A stretch of DNA of 64,000 nt. Source: an uncultured Flavonifractor sp. Lineage in GTDB: Bacteria; Bacillota; Clostridia; Oscillospirales; Oscillospiraceae. Both the position numbers and the translations under genes were made by a program. The stretch lies in assembly GCA_947346365.1 (NCBI GenBank), contig CANAAV010000002.1:124001-188000 (forward strand). The letters run 5' to 3'. Below are positions 50,844 to 59,947 of this stretch, in pieces. The notes below the pieces were generated by a model. It had not been told where the DNA came from, did no database searches, and worked only from the letters and a program-made list of their open reading frames with translations. Position 1 is the first letter of the stretch; every line of letters starts with the position of its first letter.

Positions 50844-51926
50844 TTGAAAAAGACTTTCGCGCTTGCGATGGCTGCCGCAGTGGTCTGCGGGCTGTGTTTG
50901 ACGGGCTGCGGCGGCGGTGCGTCCTCCGGTGTGGCCGCCGCGCCGGGAAGCGGCGGCGTAGTGAATGTGTTCAACTGGGGCGTTTATATTGACGAGTCGG
51001 TGCTGGACGATTTCACACAGCAGACGGGCATTAAGGTCAATTATGACACCTTTGAGAGCAACGAATCCATGTACGGCGTGCTGAAAAACGACGGTGCCAG
51101 CTACGACGTGGTGATTCCGTCGGACTACATGATCTCCCGGATGATTGAAGAGGACATGCTGGAGCCTTTGGATTTTTCCAATATCCCCAATTTTTCGGAT
51201 ATCGACCCCAGCCTGCAAAATCCCACTTATGATCCGGAGAATCTCTACAGCGTCCCCTATATGTGGGGGGTGCTGGGGGTGATTTACAACACCACGATGG
51301 TAAAAGGGACCCCGGACAGCTGGGGGCTGCTTTTCGACCAGGACTATGCCGGGCAGATTTTGATGTTTAACAACTCCCGGGACGGCATGGGAGTGGCGCT
51401 GAAGTATCTGGGCAGCTCCTACAACACCACCGACGAAGCTGAGATCAGAGCGGCTACCGACCTGCTGATTCAGCAGCGGCCCCTGGTTCAAAGCTACGTA
51501 ATGGACGAAGTGTTTGAAAAGATGCAAAGCGGCTCTGCCGCCGTATGCTCCTACTACTATGGGGACTACCGCACGATGGCGGATGTAAACCCTGATCTGG
51601 CCTTCTACGTGCCGAGGGAGGGGAGCAACCTCTACGTGGACGCCATGTGCATCCCCAAAGGAGCGGAGAACAAGGCCAACGCCGAGGCGTTTATTAATTT
51701 CATGTGCTCTACCGAAGCAGGGCTGAAGAATTGTGAGGAGACCTGGTACTCGACGCCCCTGCTCTCGGTGCGGGAGCAGCTGGACCCGGAGCTCACCGGC
51801 AACCCAGACGCGTATCCCAGCAGTGATTTTCTGACGGAGCGCTGCGAGGTTTATCAGAACCTTCCCCAGGATATTCTGGCCCTGTATGACAGTGAGTGGA
51901 CCCGTTTGATGCTGGCGTCAAATTGA
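50844..51926 (+). CDS. potD: spermidine/putrescine-binding lipoprotein PotD
   Basis: A 360-residue lipoprotein from a TTG start behind AAAGGGGA. The signal (KKTFALAMAAAVVCGLCLTGC) ends in a lipobox LTGC. The mature protein begins VVNVFNWGVYIDESVLDDF, characteristic of PotD/PotF, and continues with YDVVIPSDYMISRMIEEDM and VPYMWGVLGVIYN, whose aromatic and acidic residues line the polyamine pocket in known structures. It delivers polyamine to PotBC. Confidence 0.93.
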   Translation: MKKTFALAMAAAVVCGLCLTGCGGGASSGVAAAPGSGGVVNVFNWGVYIDESVLDDFTQQTGIKVNYDTFESNESMYGVLKNDGASYDVVIPSDYMISRMIEEDMLEPLDFSNIPNFSDIDPSLQNPTYDPENLYSVPYMWGVLGVIYNTTMVKGTPDSWGLLFDQDYAGQILMFNNSRDGMGVALKYLGSSYNTTDEAEIRAATDLLIQQRPLVQSYVMDEVFEKMQSGSAAVCSYYYGDYRTMADVNPDLAFYVPREGSNLYVDAMCIPKGAENKANAEAFINFMCSTEAGLKNCEETWYSTPLLSVREQLDPELTGNPDAYPSSDFLTERCEVYQNLPQDILALYDSEWTRLMLASN

Positions 51927-51963
51927 GCTTTGCCCTGCTGGGGTGAGAGAAACTGCGGCTTCT

Positions 51964-51993
51964 ACTGCGCGGGCTGTACATAGCCCGCGCAGT
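51964..51993 (+). terminator. perfect hairpin after potD
   Basis: ACTGCGCGGGCT-gtacat-AGCCCGCGCAGT, a 12-bp stem 38 bases after the stop. There is no T-tract, so termination is only moderately supported. Confidence 0.45.
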
Positions 51994-52012
51994 ACCATGC
52001 TGGCGCAATATT

Positions 52013-52029
52013 GTATGCAATGTGCATAC
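52013..52029. promoter_or_regulatory. short palindrome upstream of the radical-SAM gene
   Basis: GTATGCA-atg-TGCATAC, a perfect 7-bp dyad 21 bases before the start codon. It is a possible operator or promoter-linked site; no clean -10/-35 pair was found around it. Confidence 0.35.
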
Positions 52030-52049
52030 TTGGAAGAGGATGGTTTGGC

Positions 52050-53891
52050 ATGAATCGTACGTTGGAGCATATCCTCCCACGGGTACAGAAGCCTGCCCGG
52101 TACACCGGCGGAGAATACAACGCAGTGGTAAAAGACCGGGCGCAGGTGGATGTGCGGTATGCCCTTTGTTTTCCGGATACCTATGAGATTGGGATGTCCA
52201 ATTTGGGAATTCGTATTCTTTACGGTGTGATGAATGAGATGGAGGGCGTTTGGTGTGAACGGGTCTTTGCCCCCTGGGGTGACATGGAGGGGGAGATGCG
52301 CCGGGCGGGTATCCCGCTGTACGGCCTGGAGAGCGGAGACGCCATCGCCGACTTTGATCTGATTGGTTTTTCTCTGGGCTACGAAATGGCCTATTCCAAT
52401 GTGCTGAATATGCTGGATCTGTCGGGAATTCCCCTGCGCAGTGAAGAGCGCGGGGCCCTTGCGCCCATTGTGGTGGCCGGGGGGACCTGCGCCTTTAACC
52501 CGGAGCCGCTGGCCCCCTTTGTGGACCTGTTTCTTCTGGGTGAGGGAGAGGATGTGAGCGTGGAGCTGATTCAGCTCTACCGCCGGGCCCGGGAGGAGTG
52601 CTGGGACAAGGAGGAATTTCTGCGCTCCGCCGCCGGAATCCCTGGCATATATGTGCCGTCGCTGTATACGGTGCGCTACCATGAGGACGGCACAGTAGCC
52701 GCTGTCACGCCGCAGGAAGGGGTTCCCGCGGCGGTGGCCAAGCGCATTGTCCAGGACTTTGACAAGAGCTATTTCCCCGTCAAAACCATTGTTCCCTCCA
52801 CGGAGATTGTCCATGACCGGGTGATGCTGGAGCTGTTTCGGGGCTGTATCCGGGGCTGCCGCTTCTGCCAGGCGGGGTACGCCTACCGGCCGGTCCGCGC
52901 CCGGAGTCCCCGGCGGCTGGTGGAGCAGGGAATTGAGGCCTGCCGGGATTCGGGCTATCAGGAGATGACGCTCTCCAGTCTGTCCACCAGTGATTACCGG
53001 GCGCTGGAGCCCCTGTGCGACGGCCTGCTGGAGTGGTGCGAGCCGAACCGGGTCTCCCTGTCCCTGCCCTCCCTGCGGGCGGATAATTTTTCGCTGGGGC
53101 TGATGGAGCGGGTGCAGCACGTGCGCAAATCGGGGCTGACCTTCGCCCCTGAGGCGGGCACCCAGCGCCTGCGGGATGTGATTAATAAAAATGTCACAGA
53201 GGAGGAGATCCTCCGCTCCTGCCGGACGGCCTTTTCTGGGGGATGGAGCAGCGTAAAGCTCTACTTTATGCTGGGTCTGCCCACGGAGACGGACGAGGAC
53301 GTGCTGGGCATTGCCAGTCTGGCGGAAAAGGTGTACCAGGCGTGGAAGCAGACCACCCCCAATCCCAAGCGGGGGGTGAGCATTACGGTGTCTACCGCCT
53401 GCTTTGTGCCCAAGCCCCATACCGCCTTCCAATGGGAGGCTCAAGTGTCCATGGAGGAGTATCAGCGCCGGGTCAAGCTCCTGCGGGAGCATATGAAGGG
53501 GCGCTCTATCCGCTATAATTGGCATGACGCCCAGACCAGCCGGCTGGAGGCGGTGTTCTCCCGGGGGGACCGCCGCCTGGCGGCGGTGCTGGAGGAGGCC
53601 TGGCGGCAGGGGGCCAAGTTTGACGCGTGGAACGAGTATTTTGATTACGACCGCTGGATGGCGGCTTTTACCGCCTGCGGCCTGGACCCGGATTTTTACG
53701 CCGGACGGACGCGGGCGCGGGAGGAAGTATTCCCCTGGAGTGTGACTTCCACGGGGGTGAGCGCCGCTTTCCTGTGGCGGGAGCGGGAGCGGGCCTACAA
53801 GGCGGAGATTACCCCAGATTGCCGGGTGCAGTGCACCGGCTGCGGGGCAGACAAGCTCTATCTGGGAGGGAAATGCGATGCCGAGGCATAG
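52050..53891 (+). CDS. radical SAM protein, TIGR03960 family (B12-binding type)
   Basis: A 613-residue protein from the second in-frame ATG, the one with AAGAGGATGG upstream. The N-terminal cobalamin-binding-like region (YEIGMSNLGIRILYGVMN, AGGTCAFNPEPLAPF) is followed by a radical-SAM core whose cluster motif is CIRGCRFCQAGYAYRP (CxxxCxxC with Tyr/Cys variation typical of the family). GTQRLRDVINKNVTEEEIL and the C-terminal half follow. The family nearly always travels with a DUF2344 protein, here overlapping by 14 bases; together they are thought to modify RNA or protein. Function unproven. Confidence 0.88.
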   Translation: MNRTLEHILPRVQKPARYTGGEYNAVVKDRAQVDVRYALCFPDTYEIGMSNLGIRILYGVMNEMEGVWCERVFAPWGDMEGEMRRAGIPLYGLESGDAIADFDLIGFSLGYEMAYSNVLNMLDLSGIPLRSEERGALAPIVVAGGTCAFNPEPLAPFVDLFLLGEGEDVSVELIQLYRRAREECWDKEEFLRSAAGIPGIYVPSLYTVRYHEDGTVAAVTPQEGVPAAVAKRIVQDFDKSYFPVKTIVPSTEIVHDRVMLELFRGCIRGCRFCQAGYAYRPVRARSPRRLVEQGIEACRDSGYQEMTLSSLSTSDYRALEPLCDGLLEWCEPNRVSLSLPSLRADNFSLGLMERVQHVRKSGLTFAPEAGTQRLRDVINKNVTEEEILRSCRTAFSGGWSSVKLYFMLGLPTETDEDVLGIASLAEKVYQAWKQTTPNPKRGVSITVSTACFVPKPHTAFQWEAQVSMEEYQRRVKLLREHMKGRSIRYNWHDAQTSRLEAVFSRGDRRLAAVLEEAWRQGAKFDAWNEYFDYDRWMAAFTACGLDPDFYAGRTRAREEVFPWSVTSTGVSAAFLWRERERAYKAEITPDCRVQCTGCGADKLYLGGKCDAEA

Positions 53892-54546
53892 ACTGGCCTT
53901 TTCAAAGGCGGATACCGCCAAATATATCTCCCATCTGGATCTGATGCGCACATTCCAGCGGGCCTTTCTGCGCTCCGGGCTGCCGATTAAGCATACGGAG
54001 GGCTTCAATCCCCATGCCTTTGTGTCGATTCCCCTGCCCCTGCCGGTGGGACATTCCAGCGCCTGCGAGGTGCTGGAATGCGAGCTGCTGGGGAATCCGG
54101 ACCTGGCGGAGGTTCCCGGCCGGATGACCGCCGCCCTGCCCGCGGGAATCACCGTCACCCGCTGCTATGAGGGCGGGCGGGCGGTCAAGCAGCTGCAATA
54201 TGTCAACTATATTGTAACGCTGGAATATCAGGCGGGAGCGCCCTTCGGGGCGGACACCGCCATCCGGGATCTGCTGAACCGGGAGAGCCTGACGGTGGTG
54301 AAGCGCTCTAAGAAAGCCAAGAGCGGCCAGGTGGAGGTGGATTTGATCCCTCTCATTGCCAAGGTTACCGTAGAGGAGCGGCGGGACTGCATTATTTTGG
54401 ACCTGGTGCTGAGAGCCCAGAATCCCGGACTGAATCCGGACTTAGTGGTTTCTGCCATCCGGGAGCGCTGCCCCCAGGCCGCGCCGGACTATGTCTGCTT
54501 CCACCGCAGGGCAGTGCTGGATGAACAGCAGCAGGTGTGGGAATAG
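53878..54546 (+). CDS. TIGR03936 / DUF2344 protein, partner of the radical SAM protein
   Basis: A 222-residue protein starting within the radical-SAM gene. Its opening is diagnostic: LAFSKADTAKYISHLDLMRTF, quoted as FSKADTAKYISHLDLM, then RSGLPIKHTEGFNPHAFVS. In most Firmicutes this gene is followed by ribonuclease G/E and the rplU-rpmA ribosomal operon; here a terminator follows directly. The biochemical role is unknown. Confidence 0.88.
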   Translation: MPRHRLAFSKADTAKYISHLDLMRTFQRAFLRSGLPIKHTEGFNPHAFVSIPLPLPVGHSSACEVLECELLGNPDLAEVPGRMTAALPAGITVTRCYEGGRAVKQLQYVNYIVTLEYQAGAPFGADTAIRDLLNRESLTVVKRSKKAKSGQVEVDLIPLIAKVTVEERRDCIILDLVLRAQNPGLNPDLVVSAIRERCPQAAPDYVCFHRRAVLDEQQQVWE

Positions 54547-54559
54547 GATGATAAATAAA

Positions 54560-54597
54560 AAGCGGAGGCCTCCGGCATTTGCCGGAGGCCTCCGCTT
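54560..54597. terminator. terminator after the radical SAM/DUF2344 pair
   Basis: AAGCGGAGGCCTCCGGCA-tt-TGCCGGAGGCCTCCGCTT, a perfect 18-bp stem just after the DUF2344 stop. Read on the minus strand it ends in TTTTTATTTAT; on the plus strand only TTCAG follows. It can act on either transcript. Confidence 0.75.
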
Positions 54598-54668
54598 CAG
54601 ATTACGAAAAAAGCCCTCCGCAGGAGTTTCACGCCCGCAGGCGCACAGCGGAGTGAATCCTCACGTAA

Positions 54669-54705
54669 AAAAGGAGCCCTCCGGCTTTGCCGAAGGGCTC
54701 CTTTT
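54669..54705 (-). terminator. terminator of the large SLH protein gene
   Basis: AAAAGGAGCCCTCCGGC-ttt-GCCGAAGGGCTCCTTTT with one mismatch; the minus strand continues TTTTTACG. It lies 30 bases beyond the SLH gene stop and has T-runs both ways. Confidence 0.85.
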
Positions 54706-54734
54706 CGGGCTTATGCGGGTTTTACAGAGTGCGC

Positions 54735-57700
54735 TTACATGGTCAGCACCCGGTGGAGGATGGTGGCCATCTCAGCGCGGGTCAAGGTGCCGGTGGGCCG
54801 GAGCAGGCCGTTATCGTCGCCCTTGATGATGCCCGCCTGCACCAGAGCCGCAACGGCGCCCTGGGCATAGGGGGCCACGCCGCCCCGGTCGGAGAAGCCG
54901 TTGAGCGCGGTATCCGCGCCGTCGCGCAGGGTGGAGCCGGTGGCGTTCAGCGTACGCTGAATGAGCACCATGGCGTCCTGACGGGTCAGGGGAGACTTGG
55001 GATTAAAGCGCCCGTCGCCGCCTCCGGCGGCGATGTCCAGGGCCTGGGCTGCGGCGATAGCCTGGGCATAATAGGCGTTGGGGTCCACGTCGGTGAAGGA
55101 GCTGCTTCCGGAGCCGCGAAGGTTAAAGGCCCGGTAGAGCATCAGCACAAAGTCGCCCCGGGTGATGTTGGCGGCGGGAGAGAAGTGTCCGGCGGTGTCC
55201 GTGCCGGTGACGATGCCCGCCTGGTAGAGGTAGTCCACTGAGGGGGCCGCCCAGTTGTAGTTGGCTCCCACATCGCTGAAGGTGGCGGAGACGGTGGGCT
55301 GAGTAACGGTGATTTCAACAGAGGCCCGGTAGGTGGAGCCGTCCTTGTCGCTGCCCGTGTAGTACAGCACGGCGGTGCCGCTGAACCCGGCCTTGGGTAT
55401 GAAGGAAATCTGGGACAGGGAATTGTTCCCGCCAGTGCCGTAAGACATGCTGGGGCTGATGAGCCCGCCGTTGCGGGTGTGGCTAATATAATCCACATAG
55501 AGCTTGCCATAATTGGCGTCGGGAATTTCAAATTTGACAAAGTCCAGCTCCGCTCCGCCCCGGGCGTCGCAGGCGGCGGTGAAGTCACGCAGCAGGAAAG
55601 GCACCTGCCCGCCGTTGCTGGTGTAGCGAATCGTACCGGGGTCCTTGATCGCGTTGTAGGTGATAACAAGAGTGCCCTCAAACTCGTCGCCGGAGGTAGA
55701 CTCGCCGTAGAAATTGATGCTGACGTCCCCGGTGACGTTGCGGGCAGGCACAAAAGTGACCTGATCCAGATAGGGCTTGCCCTTGCGGTAATACTTGGTG
55801 GAGGACTTGACCTCGGTGTTGTTCCTGGAGTCCGCGGAATAGTCGTAATACAGGGTGCCCTTGCTGGAGGAGGGCAGGTCGAAGGTCACAAAGTCCAAAG
55901 TGGCCTTGCTGTCCAGCTCGTCCTTGCAGTAGCTGGAGAATTTGTCTACGTCGAAGGTGACGGCCTGGCCGGCGGGCACTTTGTCATAGACAATGTCGCC
56001 GCCGCCCTTGCCCACGGTGATCTTCATCGTACCGGTAAATTTATTGCCGTCCAGGTTATAGCCGCTGAAATCCACCGAGACGGTGCCGTTATAGCCGGAA
56101 GCGGGGACAAAGACTACCTCGTCCAAGTCCACGTCAGATTTGTCGGGATCCCGGTAGCAGCGGGTAGAGCTCTTGAGGGCGGTGTTCCGGGAGGAACTGG
56201 AATACTCGCTGTACAGGGTGCCCTTGCTGGAGGAGGGCTGGGTAAAGATAACATAGTCCAAGTTGGATTTGCTGCCGGTGGCCTCTTTGCAGTAGTCGTT
56301 AAAGTCCCGGAGATTCAGCTCCAGGGTGCCGTTGCGGTCCACGCTGTAGGTAATGTCGGCGGCGTTCTTGTTCTTGCCGACCTTGATGGTGAGGGTGCCG
56401 CTGACCTCAGAGCCGGAGCCGCTGCGGCCGTTGCAGGCGGTGAAGGGGATTTCCACGGTGCCGGTGTATCCCTCCGCAGCCACGAAGGTGATGTCGTCGA
56501 TGGCGTCGCTGCCCTTGTTGTAGTACTCGCTGTTGCGCTTTACGGCGGTATTGCTCTTGGCGTCCTTGTCGTATTTAAAGTACAGCGTGCCTTTGCTGCT
56601 GCCGGGCAGCGCGTCAAAGATAATATAGCTCAGTCCGGTGCTGCTGGAGCTCTCCTTTTTGAAGAAGCTGGCGAAATCGTCCGCGTCCAGCTCCAGGGTG
56701 CCGTTCTTGGAGATGGAATACACCAGGTCTCCGGAGGCCCCGATGGTGATTTTGACCTGGCCGGAGAACTCTGTGCCGTTGATGGCGCAGCCGGTATAGC
56801 TCAGGGCCACGGTGCGGTCGTCGGCGGACTTGGGCACGAAGGTCAGATCCTCAATCAGCCGATCGCTCTTGCTGCCGCTCTCGTAGTAATACTTCTCACT
56901 GGAAGAGGCCTTAACGGCGGTGCCCTTTTTGGTGCCTTCGTCGTACTTGTAGTAGAGCGTACCGTAGGAAGAGGAGGGCAGATTGGTAAAGTAGATGTAA
57001 TCTAAGCGCTTGTCGGCCACGTCCTTGGTATTGCAGACGTCATTAAAGTCCCGGGCTACGAAATTCACCGGAGTGTCGCCGTCGGTGGAGTAGGTAATGT
57101 CGTCCGCGGCGGCGTTGGTGACGGTGACCTTGCAGCTAAGGCTCTGCACGGTAGTGGAGCCGCTCTTCACTGTGGCGGTAATGCCCACAGAGCCGTTGGT
57201 GGCGGAATTGCCGGTGAGCGTAATTTCCTTGCCGGTTTTGGCGGAGAGGGAGACGCTGCTGCTGCCAGAAGTCCACTCCACCGTATAGCCGGAGGGCAGA
57301 TAGGAGACGGACAGCTTGGAGGTTTTCTTTACCGCCAGGGTCAAAGAGGTGCTGCTCAGGGAAAAACCCTTGACCGTGACGGCGCAGGTATAGGTATTGC
57401 TCCCCGCGGTTACGGTGATGTTAGCCGTGCCCGCGCTCTTTGCGCTGATGGAGCAGGAGCTCTTTCTACTTGCACCGCTACCGCTGACAGCGCCGTTGCC
57501 GTTGACCGCGACGATATTGGCGTTGCTGCTCTTCCAGGTGACGGAGGCAGTGCTGTCTGGAATTTGAATCAGCTCCAGCGTGCTGCTCTGGCCCAGGTAT
57601 AGCTCCAGCTTGTCGGCGCTGAGCTTGGCCTCGGCGGGGGCGGAGACTGTGATGGTGCAGGAGTCCTTTTTCGAGCTGTCCGCCGTGGAGGTGGCCGTAA

Positions 57701-58337
57701 TCGTCGCGGTGCCGGCGGCCTTGGCGGTGACTTTACCGTCGGAGACCGTGGCGATCTTGTCGTCGCTGCTGTTCCAGGTGACGGTTTGGGCGGCGCTGCC
57801 CGTCACAGCAACCGTGGCCGTCAGGTTGACCGTCTCGCCGATTTTCACCGTGGCGGAGCTCTGGTTGAGCCTGACCTCGGTGACGGCGTCGGTTACAGGG
57901 GGAGGATCGGCCGGGCAGTGCCAGTCGTAGCAAGTATCTTCGTCGTGCACGTGTTTGGGGCAGCTGTCATTATGAGAGTGTACGGTACAACTAGGGCCGT
58001 GCTCATGGTCTACGTCAATTTCATCATACTGTATATTACAGTCGTATTCTTCTTTGCCGTCATCACCTGTTTTTTTCGTGCAATTATCGTTATGCTGATG
58101 TTCTACTTGTTTTTTATCCTTTTCAGGGCAGCCTTCATATTGCCCATCTTTATCACATTCATAGTCTCCTTCTTTTTTAGTGCAGGTAAGCGTTTTACAC
58201 GCATCAGTATGCTGATGATTGGGGTCGGTATTTTTTCCGCTTGCCGCCCCTGCGGCAGGCAGCATCCCCACCACCATGACCACTGACAGCAACAGGGCCA
58301 GACAGCGGGGATAGAGCTTGGTTTTTCGTTGTTCCAT
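54735..58337 (-). CDS. large SLH-anchored surface protein with His/Cys-rich head, Ig-like and five tandem repeats
   Basis: A 1200-residue secreted protein. Signal peptide, residues 1-31. A His/Cys-rich segment, about 40-142, repeats an H-x-H-x-D-x-C pattern (HQHTDAC, EHQHNDNC, HSHNDSC, HVHDEDTC). Three Big_2/Ig-like domains follow, about 152-232, 236-322 and 324-408. Next come five copies of a ~115-residue repeat (about 413-533, 537-654, 660-776, 779-894 and 900-1012) built on D-I-x-Y-S..., R-D-F-x-x-x-C, S-S-K-G-T-L-Y-x-x-Y and F-V-P-A-x-G-Y. Three SLH domains, about 1018-1200, anchor it to the wall. The tandem repeats look like cadherin/Ig-type stalk modules. Adhesion or an S-layer role is inferred. 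Confidence 0.88.
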   Translation of the reverse strand: MEQRKTKLYPRCLALLLSVVMVVGMLPAAGAASGKNTDPNHQHTDACKTLTCTKKEGDYECDKDGQYEGCPEKDKKQVEHQHNDNCTKKTGDDGKEEYDCNIQYDEIDVDHEHGPSCTVHSHNDSCPKHVHDEDTCYDWHCPADPPPVTDAVTEVRLNQSSATVKIGETVNLTATVAVTGSAAQTVTWNSSDDKIATVSDGKVTAKAAGTATITATSTADSSKKDSCTITVSAPAEAKLSADKLELYLGQSSTLELIQIPDSTASVTWKSSNANIVAVNGNGAVSGSGASRKSSCSISAKSAGTANITVTAGSNTYTCAVTVKGFSLSSTSLTLAVKKTSKLSVSYLPSGYTVEWTSGSSSVSLSAKTGKEITLTGNSATNGSVGITATVKSGSTTVQSLSCKVTVTNAAADDITYSTDGDTPVNFVARDFNDVCNTKDVADKRLDYIYFTNLPSSSYGTLYYKYDEGTKKGTAVKASSSEKYYYESGSKSDRLIEDLTFVPKSADDRTVALSYTGCAINGTEFSGQVKITIGASGDLVYSISKNGTLELDADDFASFFKKESSSSTGLSYIIFDALPGSSKGTLYFKYDKDAKSNTAVKRNSEYYNKGSDAIDDITFVAAEGYTGTVEIPFTACNGRSGSGSEVSGTLTIKVGKNKNAADITYSVDRNGTLELNLRDFNDYCKEATGSKSNLDYVIFTQPSSSKGTLYSEYSSSSRNTALKSSTRCYRDPDKSDVDLDEVVFVPASGYNGTVSVDFSGYNLDGNKFTGTMKITVGKGGGDIVYDKVPAGQAVTFDVDKFSSYCKDELDSKATLDFVTFDLPSSSKGTLYYDYSADSRNNTEVKSSTKYYRKGKPYLDQVTFVPARNVTGDVSINFYGESTSGDEFEGTLVITYNAIKDPGTIRYTSNGGQVPFLLRDFTAACDARGGAELDFVKFEIPDANYGKLYVDYISHTRNGGLISPSMSYGTGGNNSLSQISFIPKAGFSGTAVLYYTGSDKDGSTYRASVEITVTQPTVSATFSDVGANYNWAAPSVDYLYQAGIVTGTDTAGHFSPAANITRGDFVLMLYRAFNLRGSGSSSFTDVDPNAYYAQAIAAAQALDIAAGGGDGRFNPKSPLTRQDAMVLIQRTLNATGSTLRDGADTALNGFSDRGGVAPYAQGAVAALVQAGIIKGDDNGLLRPTGTLTRAEMATILHRVLTM

Positions 58338-58547
58338 GACGGATTCTCCTTCCAGTTCTGATGGTGGGCCTGGGCCTGCGGCTCAGGGAGCGCCAGGTTG
58401 AAGGGCCCTCTAGGCCCGGATCATCCCCATTGTACCGCAAACCAGACAAAAGGTCCATACTGTTAAGACTATTTTAAGAAAAGAAAAGTTCCGCCGTCCC
58501 GGAAAAATTTTTCCCGGCGGCGCGAGGGATAAAAATGGAACGCCTGT

Positions 58548-58576
58548 TTGACAACGGGCGGACTGCGTGGTATCAT
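58548..58576 (+). promoter_or_regulatory. sigma-A promoter of dinB
   Basis: TTGACA (58548-58553), 17-bp spacer, TATCAT (58571-58576). It lies inside a longer open frame and so argues for the GTG start downstream of it. Confidence 0.8.
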
Positions 58577-58609
58577 AACTCCTGTAACAAACAAAGGGAG
58601 GACAGCGCC

Positions 58610-59860
58610 GTGGACCGGACCATCCTGCACTGCGATCTGAACAGCTTTTACGCCTCGGTGGAGCTGCTGGAGCATCCGCAGCTCCGGGAACAGCCGGTGG
58701 CGGTGTGCGGGGACCCGGAGTCCCGCCACGGGGTGATTTTGGCCAAGAACGAGCCCGCCAAGCGCTTTGGCGTGAAGACGGCCGAGACCGTCTGGCAGGC
58801 CCGGCGGAAGTGCCCCGAACTGGTGCTGCTGGGGGCCCACCACTGGAAGTACCACAAGTACTCCAAGCTGGTCAACGCCGTCTATGAGCGCTATACCGAC
58901 CTGGTGGAGCCCTTTTCGGTGGATGAGAGCTGGCTGGATGTGACCGGCTCCCTGCACCTGTTCGGCCTGAGCGGCGGGGCGCTGGCCGACGAGATCCGCG
59001 CCGTGGTCCGCCGGGAGCTGGGGCTGACCATCTCCGTGGGGGTGTCCTTCAACAAGGTCTTTGCCAAAATGGGCAGCGACTATAAAAAGCCGGACGCCAC
59101 CACCGTCATTACAAGGGAAAACTACCGGCAGCTGCTCTGGCCTTTGCAGGTGGGGGAGCTGCTCTTCGTGGGCCATGCCGCCCGGCGGACCCTGGCCGGC
59201 TATGGCATACAGACCATCGGGGACCTGGCCCGCTTTGACCGGGAAGCCCTGGGGGAAATTCTGGGGAAACAGGGATATACCCTGCATGACTATGCCAGCG
59301 GCGCGGAGCACGCCCCGGTAATTCCCGCCCGGGACATGCCGGGGCCCAAGTCGGTGGGCAGCGGCCTGACCTTTTCCCACGATCTGGTGGGCTGGGAGCA
59401 GCTCAGCGCCGGGATCTGCTCCCTCTCCGACGAGGTGGCCGCCCGGCTGCGCAGGCACAAGCTCAAATGCGCCACCGTGCAGGTCACCATACGCGACCCC
59501 AATTTTAAGGATATCTGCCGCCAAAAGCGGCTGGGGGCCCCCACGTATGTGTCCCGGGACATCGCCGCGGCGGCGATGGAGCTGATCCGCGCCGCCTGGA
59601 ACGAGCGGGCCCCGGTGCGGGCGCTGACGGTCACCGCCCAGAACCTGGTGGAGGAGGGACAGGCGGCGGAGCAGCTGGACCTCTTCGCCGCCGGGGCCGC
59701 CCCCCGGCGGGACAAGCTGGAGCGGCTGGAGCGGGCCATGGACGGCATCCGGGGCAAGTACGGGCGGCAGGCCATCTCCTTTGCCTCCGGCGTGCCCCGA
59801 GAGGGCGGGAAAAAACAGCGGGGCGGCGCTCAGGGGGAAAAAATCGGGCCGGAATATTGA
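58610..59860 (+). CDS. dinB: DNA polymerase IV (Y-family)
   Basis: A 416-residue Y-family polymerase. The start is the GTG after AAAGGGAGG (VDRTILHCDLNSFYASVELL), since a consensus promoter lies within the longer upstream frame. Catalytic acids are visible in HCDLNSFYASVE and FSVDESWLDVT. YHKYSKLV and the thumb/little-finger regions (LFVGHAARRTLAGYGIQTIGDL, quoted as GYGIQTIGDLARF) follow. The clamp-binding motif is not obvious; the tail is Lys/Gln/Gly-rich. It performs error-prone lesion bypass. No LexA box was recognised at the promoter. Confidence 0.92.
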   Translation: MDRTILHCDLNSFYASVELLEHPQLREQPVAVCGDPESRHGVILAKNEPAKRFGVKTAETVWQARRKCPELVLLGAHHWKYHKYSKLVNAVYERYTDLVEPFSVDESWLDVTGSLHLFGLSGGALADEIRAVVRRELGLTISVGVSFNKVFAKMGSDYKKPDATTVITRENYRQLLWPLQVGELLFVGHAARRTLAGYGIQTIGDLARFDREALGEILGKQGYTLHDYASGAEHAPVIPARDMPGPKSVGSGLTFSHDLVGWEQLSAGICSLSDEVAARLRRHKLKCATVQVTIRDPNFKDICRQKRLGAPTYVSRDIAAAAMELIRAAWNERAPVRALTVTAQNLVEEGQAAEQLDLFAAGAAPRRDKLERLERAMDGIRGKYGRQAISFASGVPREGGKKQRGGAQGEKIGPEY

Positions 59861-59947
59861 CCCCCTTTTCCCGATGTGATATGCTGTGAGGGCTGCGGGA
59901 GAGCTCTGTATTCCGGAAATTTTCCACCCGTTCAGGAGGAAGTGCCC

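Noticed and set aside
55479..57005. Open frame of about 500 codons on the plus strand
   Set aside because: It is the shadow of the tandem repeats of the SLH protein; its own apparent repeats simply mirror them.
58535..58609. Longer N-terminus for dinB
   Set aside because: A TTGACA-17-TATCAT promoter lies within this stretch, and the GTG downstream has a good ribosome site and matches the family start.
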